From the NCBI GenBank assembly GCA_003290165.1, contig QNQO01000223.1, positions 372,001-436,000 on the forward strand: 64,000 nucleotides of DNA, given 5' to 3'. The stretch comes from Berberis thunbergii. Lineage: Eukaryota; Streptophyta; Magnoliopsida; Ranunculales; Berberidaceae. How positions within the stretch are numbered: position 1 is the stretch's first letter; the number at the start of each line of letters is the position of its first letter. Below are positions 62,965 to 64,000 of the stretch, one piece after another. The position numbers and the translations under genes are program-made. The notes beneath the pieces were generated by a model. That model worked only from the letters and a program-made list of their open reading frames with translations. It did no database searches and was not told the origin of the DNA.

Positions 62965-64000
62965 TCAAAATCGTGAAGTGCCAAAACTGGTACTTCTGTC
63001 ATATTCTGCTTGACCAATTGAAAACTGGCCTCTGCCTCCTGTGAGGCACTCTGTGATAGGAGCAATCAGAGTGCAGAAGTTTCTGATGAACCGAAGGTAG
63101 AAGGATGCCAATCCATGGAAACTTCTGACATCGTGTAAGGTCTTTGGTTTGGGCCACTCCAAGACCGCATCTATTTTCGACTGATCTGCATGAACACCAT
63201 CACCAAAAGTAGAGACAACAAAACCAAGAAAAGTAACAGAAGTAGTAAAGAAAGAACACTTCTTCTGATTGACGAACAGGCGCTCCATCCTCAACTTATC
63301 AAAAACAGCACGAAGGTGATCAAAATGTGACGCCCATGTCGGACTATAAATGAGGATGTCGTCGAAGTAAATTACAACGAATTTTTCCATTAAAGGTCGT
63401 AAAACCTGATGCATAAATCTCATAAATGTACTGGGCGCATTGGACAGGCCAAAAGGCATGACCATCCACTCATACAACCCATGATGCGTCTTAAACGTTG
63501 TCTTCCACTCATCTCCAGGCCTTATTCTGATATGGTGGTATCCGCTTTTAAGGTTAATTTTTAGAATACCTTAGATCTGGACAGCTGGTCTAACATATCA
63601 TCCAGGCGGGGTACTGGAAACTTGTATTTTACTATAATCCTGTTGATTGCCCTGTTATCAAGATACATACGCCAAGAGCTATCTTTTTTTGGCACTAGCA
63701 GAGCACGTACTGCACATGGGCTCATACTCTCATGGATGTAGCCCCTATCCAATAACTCAACCACCTGTCGCTGCAACTCTTCGAATTCCTTAGGACTAAG
63801 GCGATAAGTCAGTCGATTAGGAAAATTGGACCCCGAAACAAGGTTGATTTGATGCTGAATATCCTGCATAGGTGGCAGCCCAGGAGGGAGATCCTCTGGC
63901 ATCAGGTCAGAAAACTCTGCAAGAAGCTGCTGCACCTCTGCTGGCAAATCTTAATTCACATTGGCTGCACTATTCTCACAAGGTAACAAAGCATAGACCA
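62965..64000 (-). pseudogene. Gypsy reverse transcriptase (continues beyond window)
   Basis: 63947-63561 encodes the RT entry (FSDLMPEDLPPGLPPMQDIQ; HESMSPCAVRALLVPKKDSS; YKFPVPRLDDMLDQL). After a frameshift near 63555 the part 63477-62965 encodes [20 protein letters not shown], the catalytic YFDD in [13 protein letters not shown], and VTFLGFVVS. Domain style is similar to the element at 50.8-55.5 kb. The 5' part of the element lies past base 64000. Confidence 0.92.

Overview
The window looks like repeat-rich nuclear DNA of a eudicot plant. It is AT-rich and contains plant-type Ty1/copia and Ty3/gypsy elements, plant LINEs, tRNA-derived SINEs, CACTA, hAT and PIF/Harbinger DNA transposons, and fragments of typical plant genes (P5CS, AGPase, NBS-LRR, PPR, DUF241, bHLH). 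I see no complete conserved host gene. Nearly all coding matter is either transposon protein or gene fragments, many of them carried inside DNA transposons. No rRNA, tRNA or CRISPR was found. Domain names come from motif recognition by eye; no database was searched.

Layout. 1-3541: 3' part of a copia element with its 3' LTR, then a three-copy 210-220 bp tandem repeat. 5.6-19.8 kb: three copies of a CACTA-type subterminal block, interspersed with plus-strand exon-like fragments of unrelated genes (an RRM protein, PPR, ABCG/PDR transporter, ribophorin I/OST1, a WDR82/Swd2-like WD40 protein and several unidentified exons), two LINE fragments and a complete small hAT element. 19.77-26.84 kb: a minus-strand non-autonomous LTR element. 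A CACTA end lies in its 3' LTR, and a complete 5.2-kb CACTA element (GGT target duplication) lies in its 5' LTR. That CACTA carries an eL27 pseudogene, a DUF241 fragment and a relic of a CACTA transposase.

26.8-28.1 kb: an unrecognised small-protein gene family with duplicated exon pairs. 28.6-30.17 kb: a PIF/Harbinger-type element (TAA duplication) carrying an NBS-LRR fragment. 30.78-40.48 kb: a Tourist-like MITE split by a 9.4-kb CACTA element (GAT duplication). That element carries exons of P5CS, the AGPase small subunit, galacturonokinase, a bHLH factor and, on the other strand, probably a GTE bromodomain protein. 42.46-50.41 kb: a second copy of the non-autonomous LTR family, with a 6-kb chromodomain gypsy element nested in its leader (ACACG duplication); one gypsy LTR itself carries a 0.4-kb solo-LTR-like insert. 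50.77-55.48 kb: a decayed gypsy element (TACTA duplication) lacking its integrase core. 56.8-57.3 kb: an isolated CACTA end. 60.3-64 kb: the 3' part of another decayed gypsy element running off the window.

The best candidate for an undescribed system is the set of gene-capturing DNA transposons. Two superfamilies (CACTA and PIF/Harbinger) carry multi-exon gene fragments here, and one carries at least four unrelated genes in one orientation with intact splice junctions. The second candidate is the small-protein family (54 aa in its shortest complete form) around 27.4-28.0 kb, with broken paralogues at 42.1-42.46 and 50.4-50.64 kb.
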